Origin: Bacteriovoracaceae bacterium UBA1018
Lineage (GTDB): Bacteria > Bdellovibrionota > UBA1018
Assembly (NCBI GenBank): GCA_002291495.1
Contig: DBAE01000285.1
Coordinates: 1 to 12,304, forward strand
DNA: 12,304 nucleotides
Reading direction: 5' to 3'
Shown: positions 1-6,649 of the stretch, piece after piece
Numbering within the stretch: the stretch's first letter is position 1
Layout: the number at the start of each line of letters is the position of its first letter
Made by a program: the position numbers and the translations under genes
Notes under the pieces: generated by a model
What the model was told of the DNA's origin: nothing
The model's database searches: none
What the model saw: only the letters and a program-made list of their open reading frames with translations

Positions 1-2138
1 ACCGTGAAGAGCTCTACACAAGAAAAGTACGAATGATCGGAGTAGCCGATATTCTTTATAAGCCTTTGGATGCAGACACTCTGCTCACTAAGGTCGAATT
101 CCTCACTGATTTTCATAAGCGAAATCAAAGAGTCGAGTTAGCCACACGAAGACTTAAAAACGAAATCCAGGAGCATATTGGACGAGAAGATCACCTCGAA
201 ATCCAAGCTAAAGAAAGCGAATCTGTCTTACATCAGATCTTTTCCGAATCACCGTCTTTCATGGCATTCTTAAGTATCCCTGACTATCGCTATGAGAAGG
301 TGAATAACCAACTCTTTAAGCTCGTTGGAAACCAAGATATTTCAGGCAAGACCGTCCGAGAAGTTTTGCCCGAAGCCGAAGCAAACAAATTTATACAGCT
401 ACTTGATGAAGTGGTAAAAACCCGTCGCCCTTATTTTGGGTCCGAACTGTCTCTTACCCTATATAATCCTGACGAAGGCCAACAGCGGACACGCTACGTA
501 GACTTTGTATATCTGCCCTTACTTCGTGCTGATGGAACGATCCGTGGAATCGCAGTTCAAGGATACGAGGTCACTGAAAAGGTTCTTTCCCGAAGAGCCG
601 TTGAGAATGAGAGAGAAAATTTTCGCAACCTTTTCAAACAGACTCCTGAAATGGTTTGTATCCTCAAAGGTCCTCATCACGTATTTGAGTTTGTGAACGA
701 AGCTCACATCAAAGCCCTTGGATTTGATGCTACCGGAAAAGCTGTTCGGGACGCTCAACCCGAGTCTGTCGAAGTCCATGGCATTTTGGATGAAGTCTAC
801 CAAACAGGAAAGACCGCACAACTCCACGAGATCCCGGTCACTGTGACAGATCGCGTTCGTTATTTTAATCTCACTTTCGCAGCAAGGTGTGACGATTCTG
901 GCATGATTGATGGCATTATGGTCTTGGGAGTCGAAGTCACCGACCAAGTTTTGGCGAGAGAGCAGCTCAGAGAAAGTATATTCGAACGGAAGCGATCGGA
1001 AGAAGCACTACGAACGATTAAGGATCGGTTTGAACTTGCCACGCAATCTGCAGAAGTGGGCGTATGGGATTGGAACATCCCAACAAACCAGGTCGAGTAC
1101 GCCGGAGTCGAATGGAAGCTACTCGGATTTGATGAACCCATCACTCAATCCGACGCCAGTGCCATATTCGAAAAGATGCTACCCGAGGATCGTGAACAGA
1201 TCCGAAAAAGCCTCCAAGCTGCGATGACAGAAAAGCGTGAGTGGAGCGGTGAATTTCGCGTGATGTGGCCTGATGGAAGTATTCACTGGATCATGGGAAA
1301 ATCGCGCCCCTATTTTGATTCAGAGGGTAATCCAATCCGAATGCTTGGCATTAGCTTAGATATCACTGAATTTAAGAGAGTTGAAGATGCTCTCCAAGAA
1401 GCGATCCGAGCACGGGACGAATTTTTGTCCATTACTTCACACGAGCTCAAGACGCCGATTACTTCCCTTAAACTTCAGCTCCAAATGACTAAGCGCCAAG
1501 TTAAACCGGAATTAGGACTTGGTCCGAGCCCAGAGCGATTAGCACACGTGCTTGATGTGTCTACTTTTCAAGTCAATCGACTTACCGATCTGATCGAAGA
1601 TCTACTGGATGTCACTCGCATCAACGCAGGCAAGCTCAATTTTAATTATGAGTATACTGACGTTACAGAATTGGTCAGAGATACTGTCGATCGATTCTCA
1701 GAGCAGCTTAAGTCCTCTAACGGGAGCTTCGAGCTCAGTACAAACGGCCCAATTTTAATCAAATGTGATCGTTCTCGGATTGAGCAAGTTTTTGTTAATC
1801 TTCTGGCTAATGCCATGAAATATGGCTTAGGCAATCCAGTGCAGATCTCACTCCACGAGCGAAACAATCATGCTGTCATGAGCGTGCGTGATTTCGGAAT
1901 GGGCATTCCGCAAGAAATGCATCAAAAGATTTTCGAACGTTTTGAAAGAGCAATTTCTTCAGCCAACATTAGCGGATTAGGATTGGGACTCTATATCAGT
2001 AAGCAAATTGTAGAAGCCCATGGAGGTATAATCCATGTAGAGAGTAGACCAAATGAAGGATCTACTTTCATCGTAGAAATCCCTGCAGTCGCGTCCTTAG
2101 AGCTCACCGAAAGCTCTGATGAGATATCTGTCGGATAG
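1..2138 (+). CDS. Hybrid sensor kinase REC-PAS-PAS-PAS-HisKA-HATPase_c, 5'-truncated by the window edge
   Basis: The frame is open to the left edge; codons before the ATG at 33 encode more of the same domain, so 33 is not the start. Residues counted from that ATG: the first ~30 are the end of a receiver domain (VADILYKPLD, with the conserved Lys-Pro). A coiled stretch follows, then three PAS-type modules at about 65-185, 195-310 and 325-455; the third has the WDWN and GEFRVMWPDGS pattern of PAS_3. HisKA carries the H-box SHELKTP with phospho-accepting His470. HATPase_c has Asn593 in the N box, DFGMGIP near 620 and GLGLGLYI near 648. No membrane segment is visible, so it is probably a cytosolic sensor that autophosphorylates on His and is itself gated by an upstream kinase through REC. 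The ligand is unknown. Its catalytic half closely resembles the kinase at 6650-8290. Function class is very sure; full length is unknown. Confidence 0.93.
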   Translation, partial: REELYTRKVRMIGVADILYKPLDADTLLTKVEFLTDFHKRNQRVELATRRLKNEIQEHIGREDHLEIQAKESESVLHQIFSESPSFMAFLSIPDYRYEKVNNQLFKLVGNQDISGKTVREVLPEAEANKFIQLLDEVVKTRRPYFGSELSLTLYNPDEGQQRTRYVDFVYLPLLRADGTIRGIAVQGYEVTEKVLSRRAVENERENFRNLFKQTPEMVCILKGPHHVFEFVNEAHIKALGFDATGKAVRDAQPESVEVHGILDEVYQTGKTAQLHEIPVTVTDRVRYFNLTFAARCDDSGMIDGIMVLGVEVTDQVLAREQLRESIFERKRSEEALRTIKDRFELATQSAEVGVWDWNIPTNQVEYAGVEWKLLGFDEPITQSDASAIFEKMLPEDREQIRKSLQAAMTEKREWSGEFRVMWPDGSIHWIMGKSRPYFDSEGNPIRMLGISLDITEFKRVEDALQEAIRARDEFLSITSHELKTPITSLKLQLQMTKRQVKPELGLGPSPERLAHVLDVSTFQVNRLTDLIEDLLDVTRINAGKLNFNYEYTDVTELVRDTVDRFSEQLKSSNGSFELSTNGPILIKCDRSRIEQVFVNLLANAMKYGLGNPVQISLHERNNHAVMSVRDFGMGIPQEMHQKIFERFERAISSANISGLGLGLYISKQIVEAHGGIIHVESRPNEGSTFIVEIPAVASLELTESSDEISVG

Positions 2139-2161
2139 GTCCCGTCGCCTGCTTGTTTAAC

Positions 2162-2170
2162 TGTTATAAT
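2162..2170 (+). promoter_or_regulatory. Extended -10 promoter for the lipoprotein gene
   Basis: The sequence TGTTATAAT is a perfect match to the extended -10 element TGnTATAAT. No good -35 hexamer lies 16-18 nt upstream, as is common for extended -10 promoters. Transcription would start near 2177, giving a leader of about 50 nt before ATG 2227. It lies in the gap after the hybrid kinase stop codon, so the lipoprotein gene need not depend on kinase transcription. Confidence 0.6.
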
Positions 2171-2226
2171 ATTTTCGACACCTTTTGACTCGGATCTACG
2201 TATCTCCTTTTGAAAGCGAGGTACGA

Positions 2227-2910
2227 ATGAAATCATCTAAGCACGTACTACTGGGATTATTCGCCCTAACTCTAGGGGCATGTAACGAATCCAATCAAGC
2301 CAATGTCGAACCTGATTGGATTCATAACTCGGACGACTCTACTCTTCCGACTCCTCATCCTACACCAAGCACATCACCTAGCCCCTCTGCTTCACCCATC
2401 CCGACAGGCAGTAATCTCTATAATGGACCAGCGGAAGTTGAAAAATATGTCGTTAAATTTGTCGAGGATGCAAGAATTCAAGGAATAGATGTCTTGTCTG
2501 ACATGACTAATCCAAAGCTCACTATTCAAATTGCAAAGCTCGATTCATATGGCTCGTCTGTCATTGGTCTATGTGAAACTGGCGGTGGTCAGCGTCGAGT
2601 AACTTTCGATCCCGACTTTTGGAACACAGTCTCTGAAACTCAAAAAGAACTTTTAGCCCATCATGAACTAGGACATTGCGTACTCTATCGTGCTCATCGC
2701 TCATCCACTCTCTCGAGTGGAGCATACGCGTCTATAATGTATCCGCTTATCATGTCGAGTTCTACGTATCTCAATAACTACGACTATTATCAGCAAGAGC
2801 TATTTACCTATGGCGCCATGGAAGGAGCTGAAGATCCTTCCATGGTTGTAACTCACGTCTGCGATCAAAAAGAGCTCGCTGAAATACAAGAAAATCACGA
2901 CCTAAAATAG
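2227..2910 (+). CDS. Lipoprotein with metzincin-like zinc metallopeptidase site
   Basis: The protein has 227 aa from ATG 2227, chosen because GCGAGG (2216-2221) sits 5 nt upstream; an in-frame start at 2185 would add 14 residues ahead of the signal peptide. The N-terminus MKSSKHVLLGLFALTLGAC is a lipoprotein signal with lipobox LGAC, lipidated Cys19. Residues after the N-terminal region form a Pro/Ser/Thr-rich tether, which would hold the domain off a membrane. The catalytic region has H146-E147-L-G-H150, another His at 157, and SIMYP (169-173), which resembles the Met-turn of metzincins. The last His lies one residue further than in the classic HExxHxxGxxH. It is probably an envelope-anchored peptidase of unknown substrate. 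Loss of catalytic activity cannot be excluded, since the third ligand is inferred. It is transcribed alone, followed by a GC-rich stem-loop. Confidence 0.75.
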   Translation: MKSSKHVLLGLFALTLGACNESNQANVEPDWIHNSDDSTLPTPHPTPSTSPSPSASPIPTGSNLYNGPAEVEKYVVKFVEDARIQGIDVLSDMTNPKLTIQIAKLDSYGSSVIGLCETGGGQRRVTFDPDFWNTVSETQKELLAHHELGHCVLYRAHRSSTLSSGAYASIMYPLIMSSSTYLNNYDYYQQELFTYGAMEGAEDPSMVVTHVCDQKELAEIQENHDLK

Positions 2911-2928
2911 CAGTTACAGAATTGATTA

Positions 2929-2974
2929 GGCCGGGCAGTACACTCTCCCTTCTTTCCTCGGAAGGTGCCCGGCC
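2929..2974. other. GC-rich two-tier stem-loop between lipoprotein and Rrf2 gene
   Basis: Perfect 9-bp arms GGCCGGGCA (2929-2937) and TGCCCGGCC (2966-2974) enclose a second 5-bp stem, CCTTC (2948-2952) with GAAGG (2961-2965). The inner 3' arm abuts the outer one and a 10-nt bulge lies on the 5' side. Neither strand has a U-run after the stem, so it is not a standard intrinsic terminator. It could be a Rho-independent-like end for the lipoprotein message, a 3' stability element or a dispersed palindromic repeat. No second copy was seen in the window. Confidence 0.6.
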
Positions 2975-2999
2975 ACTCCCCAAATCATTAAAGATCTCT

Positions 3000-3033
3000 T
3001 TAACTTGCTTTCCAGCTGTATATGTAATAGTAT
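3000..3033 (+). promoter_or_regulatory. Candidate promoter of the Rrf2-oxidoreductase pair
   Basis: TTAACT (3000-3005), a 17-nt spacer and TGTAAT (3023-3028) match the -35 and -10 consensus at 4/6 and 5/6 positions. An overlapping alternative is TTGCTT (3005-3010), 17 nt, TAGTAT (3028-3033). The predicted start of transcription is about 3035 or 3040, so the ATG at 3041 would have a leader of a few bases or none. No Shine-Dalgarno sequence precedes 3041, which agrees with this. Confidence 0.45.
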
Positions 3034-3042
3034 TTGTTACAT
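3022..3042. promoter_or_regulatory. Inverted repeat over the -10 region, probable Rrf2 operator
   Basis: ATGTAA (3022-3027) and TTACAT (3037-3042) form a perfect 6-bp dyad with a 9-nt centre, a size suited to a winged-helix dimer. It covers the candidate -10 and reaches into the start codon of the regulator gene. Autorepression by the Rrf2 protein encoded immediately downstream is the simplest reading. The binding itself is inferred. Confidence 0.5.
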
Positions 3043-3511
3043 GAGACGCGATTCACGATTATCTACTTCCCTCCATCTCCTACTCCACATGGCCGAGCGT
3101 CAAGAGCCCTCTACCTCTGAGTTTTTGGCCGAATGCCTAAAAACTAATCCTGTAGTCATCCGTCGCACAATGGCTGGCCTCCGCGAAGCGGGACTGGTTC
3201 AGTCTGAAAAAGGGCATGGCGGAGGCTGGAAGATTAATCGAGATCTGAGACAGATCACCCTAAGAGATATCTATCGAGCGCTCGACGAACCCGTACTCAT
3301 CCAACAAGAACAGCATTATCCTCATCCAGGATGTGCGGTCGCCGCATCCGTACAAAATGCACTTTCCGCGACTTATCAACAGGCAGAAAAGCTGATCCTC
3401 AAACGCTTTGACGAAGTTACTTTGGCAGATCTTTCTGCCGACTTTCACAAACGCCTGACTGAACATCATTCAAAACATAAGCATGCAAAGAGCCGAAAGG
3501 AGAGCAAATGA
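3041..3511 (+). CDS. Rrf2-family transcriptional regulator
   Basis: The protein has 156 aa from ATG 3041. A TTG at 3005 would add 12 residues (Cys-rich, unlike the family) and lies within the promoter, so it was not used. The Rrf2 pattern is clear: RLSTSLHLLLHMA at the N-terminus, a winged helix-turn-helix with NPVVIRRTMAGLREAGLV near 36-53, the wing EKGHGGGWKI near 56-65, and ITLRDIYRALDEP near 72-84. The three clustered cysteines that bind the [2Fe-2S] cluster in IscR or NsrR are absent. Only Cys32 and Cys98 occur, and Cys98 sits in the loop where relatives keep redox cysteines, so a thiol switch is possible. The C-terminus is His/Lys-rich. It overlaps the next gene by ATGA, so the two are translationally coupled. 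It probably represses its own operon and responds to oxidative, electrophile or disulfide stress; the signal is inferred. Confidence 0.9.
   Translation: MRRDSRLSTSLHLLLHMAERQEPSTSEFLAECLKTNPVVIRRTMAGLREAGLVQSEKGHGGGWKINRDLRQITLRDIYRALDEPVLIQQEQHYPHPGCAVAASVQNALSATYQQAEKLILKRFDEVTLADLSADFHKRLTEHHSKHKHAKSRKESK
3497..3502 (+). promoter_or_regulatory. Ribosome binding site inside the Rrf2 gene for the oxidoreductase
   Basis: AAGGAG lies within the last codons of the regulator, 5 nt before ATG 3508. It fixes the oxidoreductase start and explains how the downstream gene can be well translated although the upstream one lacks a ribosome binding site. Confidence 0.75.
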
Positions 3512-4437
3512 TCTACGACGCAATTATCGTTGGAGGAAGTTTCGCAGGTTTGACGGCAGCGATGCAGCTTGCGAGAGCGAGGCGAAAAGTTCTCATCATA
3601 GACGGCGGTCTTCCACGCAATCGTTTTAGTTCACACTCGCATGGAGTATTTGCACTCGAAGGTAGGCCAGGAACGGAACTTATTGAGACGGCTCGTGTTC
3701 AAGTCCTCTCCTATCCAACTGCAAGCTTCAAAAATGGATGGGTTCAAAAAATTGAAAAGGGGTCGGGCACATTTGATGTAATCGCCGATCTAAATGGAGA
3801 GAGTAAATCTTCAGACTTTCAAGCACGTAAGATACTCCTTGCTACGGGTATTGTTGACAATCTCCCAGAAATTCCTGGTTTAAAGGAACGCTGGGGACGA
3901 ACAGTCCTCCACTGCCCTTATTGTCATGGATATGAAATTGGTGGTGGCAGCATAGGAGTCATCGCCACAAATCCACTGTCAGCACACCAGGCAACACATG
4001 TTGCAGACTGGGGAGATGTCACTCTGTTTACCGACGGTAAGATCGAATTGGATGAGGAAACAAAGAAGGCTCTTAAAAATCGCAAAGTCAAAATCGAGTC
4101 CACACCGATTGCGCGCCTTGAAGGAACCGCACCGGAACTATCAAGCGTACTCCTCACGGATGGACGCCAAATCCCAGTTCGTGCTGCATTTGTTGCCGCA
4201 AGCCAGAGCATGGCAAGTCCATTGGCAAAACAACTCGGTTGTGAATTTGAGGACGCTCCATTAGGGCCGCTTATCCGTACAGATATGTGGAAACTTACGA
4301 GTGTGCCAGGCGTATATGCAGCCGGAGATATTGCACGAATGCAACAGAACATTGCTGGAGCTTCATCAGATGGTGCGCTCGCTGGAATTGCTCTGCATCG
4401 AGCATTAATCCAAGAGGAAATCATGGGCGATAATTAG
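3508..4437 (+). CDS. FAD-dependent thioredoxin-reductase-like disulfide oxidoreductase (HCPYCHG branch)
   Basis: The protein has 309 aa, the usual length of low-molecular-weight thioredoxin reductases. The FAD site is IIVGGSFAGLTAA (GGSFAG at 9-14) with a C-terminal VYAAGDIA (Asp274). The redox pair is Cys136-Pro-Tyr-Cys139 within HCPYCHGYE, where E. coli TrxB has CATC. After it, where TrxB has a GGGxSA-type NADPH motif, this protein reads IGVIATNPLSAHQ. This is the branch that includes GliT-like dithiol oxidases and TrxB-like proteins with non-standard electron donors. It therefore probably catalyses thiol-disulfide exchange with FAD, with NADPH use uncertain. No thioredoxin gene is adjacent. 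The 4-bp overlap with the Rrf2 gene suggests this enzyme is its regulated target. It is cytosolic, with no signal peptide. Confidence 0.88.
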   Translation: MIYDAIIVGGSFAGLTAAMQLARARRKVLIIDGGLPRNRFSSHSHGVFALEGRPGTELIETARVQVLSYPTASFKNGWVQKIEKGSGTFDVIADLNGESKSSDFQARKILLATGIVDNLPEIPGLKERWGRTVLHCPYCHGYEIGGGSIGVIATNPLSAHQATHVADWGDVTLFTDGKIELDEETKKALKNRKVKIESTPIARLEGTAPELSSVLLTDGRQIPVRAAFVAASQSMASPLAKQLGCEFEDAPLGPLIRTDMWKLTSVPGVYAAGDIARMQQNIAGASSDGALAGIALHRALIQEEIMGDN

Positions 4438-4598
4438 TATTATTTTTCGATCCATCGCCTCTATAATTACTTTAATATTGCACTAAATTTAGAACACTTT
4501 TTAGCCCAATTTTAGATAATTTAAATAAACTATATTTATTTCTTGTGAACCCCTCCAATCTTCCCAATAATCGTGACTCACACACTTATCACAATATT
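4438..4598 (+). promoter_or_regulatory. AT-rich intergenic region upstream of the PA14 protein gene
   Basis: This gap is much richer in A and T than its surroundings. It holds several -10-like sequences, including GATAAT (4515-4520) and TATATT (4531-4536), but no convincing -35 at the right distance for any of them. It probably contains the promoter of the secreted protein gene, which cannot be placed exactly. No clear terminator for the oxidoreductase gene is visible. Confidence 0.35.
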
Positions 4599-4603
4599 GG
4601 AGG
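4599..4603 (+). promoter_or_regulatory. Ribosome binding site that sets the TTG start of the PA14 protein
   Basis: GGAGG, a full core Shine-Dalgarno match, is followed after 5 nt (TCAAC) by TTG 4609. The in-frame GTG at 4573 has no such signal and would put 12 extra residues ahead of the signal peptide. Confidence 0.8.
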
Positions 4604-4608
4604 TCAAC

Positions 4609-6576
4609 TTGATTTCGCATCTCTATCCAGCATCCATTCTATTGCTTGGTTCCTCAGCAGCACTAGCAGCCGGCACAGGTCTGCAGGGTCAGTATTTTGA
4701 CAATATAGATTTCACAGCACTGAAGACAACTCGCACTGATGCAAACATTAACTTTTCGTTTCCTAGTACAACAAACGGTGGCAAACCATCGGGTACAGCA
4801 ATCAGCAACGGCGACACATTTTCAATCAGATGGACTGGAGTGATCAGGCCCACTGTCGGCGGCAGCTATATCTTCTACACTAAGTCCGATGACGGAGTAC
4901 GCCTTTACGTTAACAACAAACTTGTCATTAATAATTGGACTAACCACGCCGTGGTTGAAAATAAAAGCAGTGCAATTGCTCTGACTGCAAATCAAGATGT
5001 AGCTATTAAACTCGAGTACTACGACAATGCAGCAAGTGGTTCAGTTTCACTTTCATGGAGCGGACCTTCGAATGCAAAACAAATCATCCCCTCTTCAGTT
5101 TTGTATCCAAGTGGAAATGTTGGGACTCAGCCAACGCCGCGTCCATCATCTACACCCGCACCCACTCCCGCATCAACCCCAGCTCCTACCGCTGGTCCAG
5201 TCTCTGCTTCCTTGGGGCTTCACTACAATAAAGAAGTCTTAGCGATTTGGAAGTCCCGCATCGCTGCAGGACCTTACAATAAAAAAGGAAATGGTTTCAC
5301 AAACTCACCAGGAGATTGGGAACGAATTCTTGCCAATGCACAAAGCTTTCTTTCTAACCCAGATGCTCAGTTATGGAAACCCACGGCAACCTTAGGCGCA
5401 GTAGCTCCTACTCAAGCAGGCATCAAAGCTAGAGATGCGGCGTTTGTCTATCTTCTTACTGGAGACGCTCGAATGGGAAATGCTGCCAGAGATTTTCTCC
5501 TCAAGCAAATCGATGTTCCTCACGCAGATATCGGTGATTGGACGGAGCAAGCTCTCGCTAAGTTTAGAGATTCAAACAATCCCACTTATATTAAGGTACA
5601 AGATTATCTGGGTGAAACTGGCTGGTTTGAGTCCGAATGGTTAACACGCATGTTGTTTTTGTATGACTATACAAAAGACCTTTTCACAAGCGCCCAAAAG
5701 ACAGATCTCAACAATTTCTTTCGACGCGCTGGCTGGACACACGCCCATCATGTCGATGGATATGTAGCGAAGCACTTTCCGAACCGACTCAAAGGAGACT
5801 ACAACACTCGAGTTGGACATGCGTCTAGCGGTGCACTTCGGGGCGAATACACTCATGCAGATGAGAAAGGGGTCATGCGTAACAATATGTCTCGCTTAAG
5901 CTCCGTATTTAACAATCGTCGTGCCTCTGAGTTTATGACATTTGCCATGGTCGGCTTTTTCTTAAACGACGCCGAACTTCAGCGACATGCTAAGATCTAC
6001 GCTAAAGAATGGATCATATACAGCATGTATGCGGATGGGGCCGTGGGCGAATTTCAAAGAAACGGAGACTATGGCCACAATCAAGAAGGCTTAGTCTACA
6101 ACTCAATAAACGCTCAAGCTTACGCGATGGTTGCAGATCAGTTTGCTCGACGTGGAGATTTTGAGCTGTTCAATTTCGTAACCTCGAGCGGACTCCATGG
6201 AACTCAGGGCGGATCTAAAGGGCTTAAGATGAATATCGAGCTCTACTATAAACTCATAACTGGTGCCACCAAATGGTCATGGCCTAAAAAAGCAGGTGCC
6301 TGTCAGGTGCTCAATCTGGTTAACGAGTGCGGAACAAGCCGTGTAGTCTACGTTCAAGATCTTTACTTTGCTCCGCTCGCTAATCAGTATTACAAGAGCC
6401 AGTATATCCGCGATGGTTACAAACGGCTTTTAGCAAACTCCATAAAATATCCTTCGACCGGAATTGCATTCGGACCGATGGGAGCTCCTTATGGTGGAGT
6501 TGGTGCAGTTTTCCCAGGCGTATTGTTTATGTTTGGAGATATGGAAGGAAAAGCCGCCATCTATCCGGGCAAATAA
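4609..6576 (+). CDS. Secreted PA14-domain protein with alginate-lyase-like helical region
   Basis: The protein has 655 aa from TTG 4609. The signal peptide is MISHLYPASILLLGSSAALA with likely cleavage before Ala21. A PA14 beta-barrel domain spans about 24-167, with GQYFDN at its start and the SDDGVRLYVNN core (Asp94-Asp95-Gly96); PA14 usually binds glycans. A Pro/Thr/Ser linker (about 174-198) leads to a helix-rich region of about 455 residues. Here ARDAAFVYLLTGDARMG, FNNRRASEFMTFA and DGAVGEFQRNGDYGHNQ follow the order of motifs seen in alpha/alpha-toroid polysaccharide lyases such as alginate lyase. Catalytic residues cannot be fixed: the lyase Asn-Asn-His position seems to read Asn-Asn-Arg. 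Two cysteines in ACQVLNLVNEC may pair. It is probably an exported glycan-binding and degrading protein. Signal peptide and PA14 are firm; the lyase assignment is tentative. Confidence 0.75.
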   Translation: MISHLYPASILLLGSSAALAAGTGLQGQYFDNIDFTALKTTRTDANINFSFPSTTNGGKPSGTAISNGDTFSIRWTGVIRPTVGGSYIFYTKSDDGVRLYVNNKLVINNWTNHAVVENKSSAIALTANQDVAIKLEYYDNAASGSVSLSWSGPSNAKQIIPSSVLYPSGNVGTQPTPRPSSTPAPTPASTPAPTAGPVSASLGLHYNKEVLAIWKSRIAAGPYNKKGNGFTNSPGDWERILANAQSFLSNPDAQLWKPTATLGAVAPTQAGIKARDAAFVYLLTGDARMGNAARDFLLKQIDVPHADIGDWTEQALAKFRDSNNPTYIKVQDYLGETGWFESEWLTRMLFLYDYTKDLFTSAQKTDLNNFFRRAGWTHAHHVDGYVAKHFPNRLKGDYNTRVGHASSGALRGEYTHADEKGVMRNNMSRLSSVFNNRRASEFMTFAMVGFFLNDAELQRHAKIYAKEWIIYSMYADGAVGEFQRNGDYGHNQEGLVYNSINAQAYAMVADQFARRGDFELFNFVTSSGLHGTQGGSKGLKMNIELYYKLITGATKWSWPKKAGACQVLNLVNECGTSRVVYVQDLYFAPLANQYYKSQYIRDGYKRLLANSIKYPSTGIAFGPMGAPYGGVGAVFPGVLFMFGDMEGKAAIYPGK

Positions 6577-6649
6577 TGCTTGGCACAGCGCAATGAACGT
6601 GACGACTAGGTCTGTACCTAAGGCCTAACTTGGACTACATTGACGAGGC

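Noticed and set aside
33..35. ATG 33 as the true start of the left-edge kinase
   Set aside because: The frame stays open to base 3 and the codons before 33 continue receiver-domain sequence; the Lys-Pro motif just after 33 belongs to the end of a REC domain that needs about 90 more residues upstream.
519..1144. Two minus-strand open frames inside the hybrid kinase gene
   Set aside because: They are antisense to well-conserved PAS modules, lack motifs and have no start signals; they are shadows of codon usage.
3924..4424. 166-codon open frame on the minus strand inside the oxidoreductase gene
   Set aside because: It is fully antisense to a gene with clear FAD and redox motifs, its translation is Ala/Ser/Pro-rich without recognisable domains, and no ribosome binding site supports it.
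4573..4608. GTG 4573 as start of the PA14 protein
   Set aside because: It has no ribosome binding site, while GGAGG lies inside this stretch at ideal distance from TTG 4609, which also gives a standard signal peptide.
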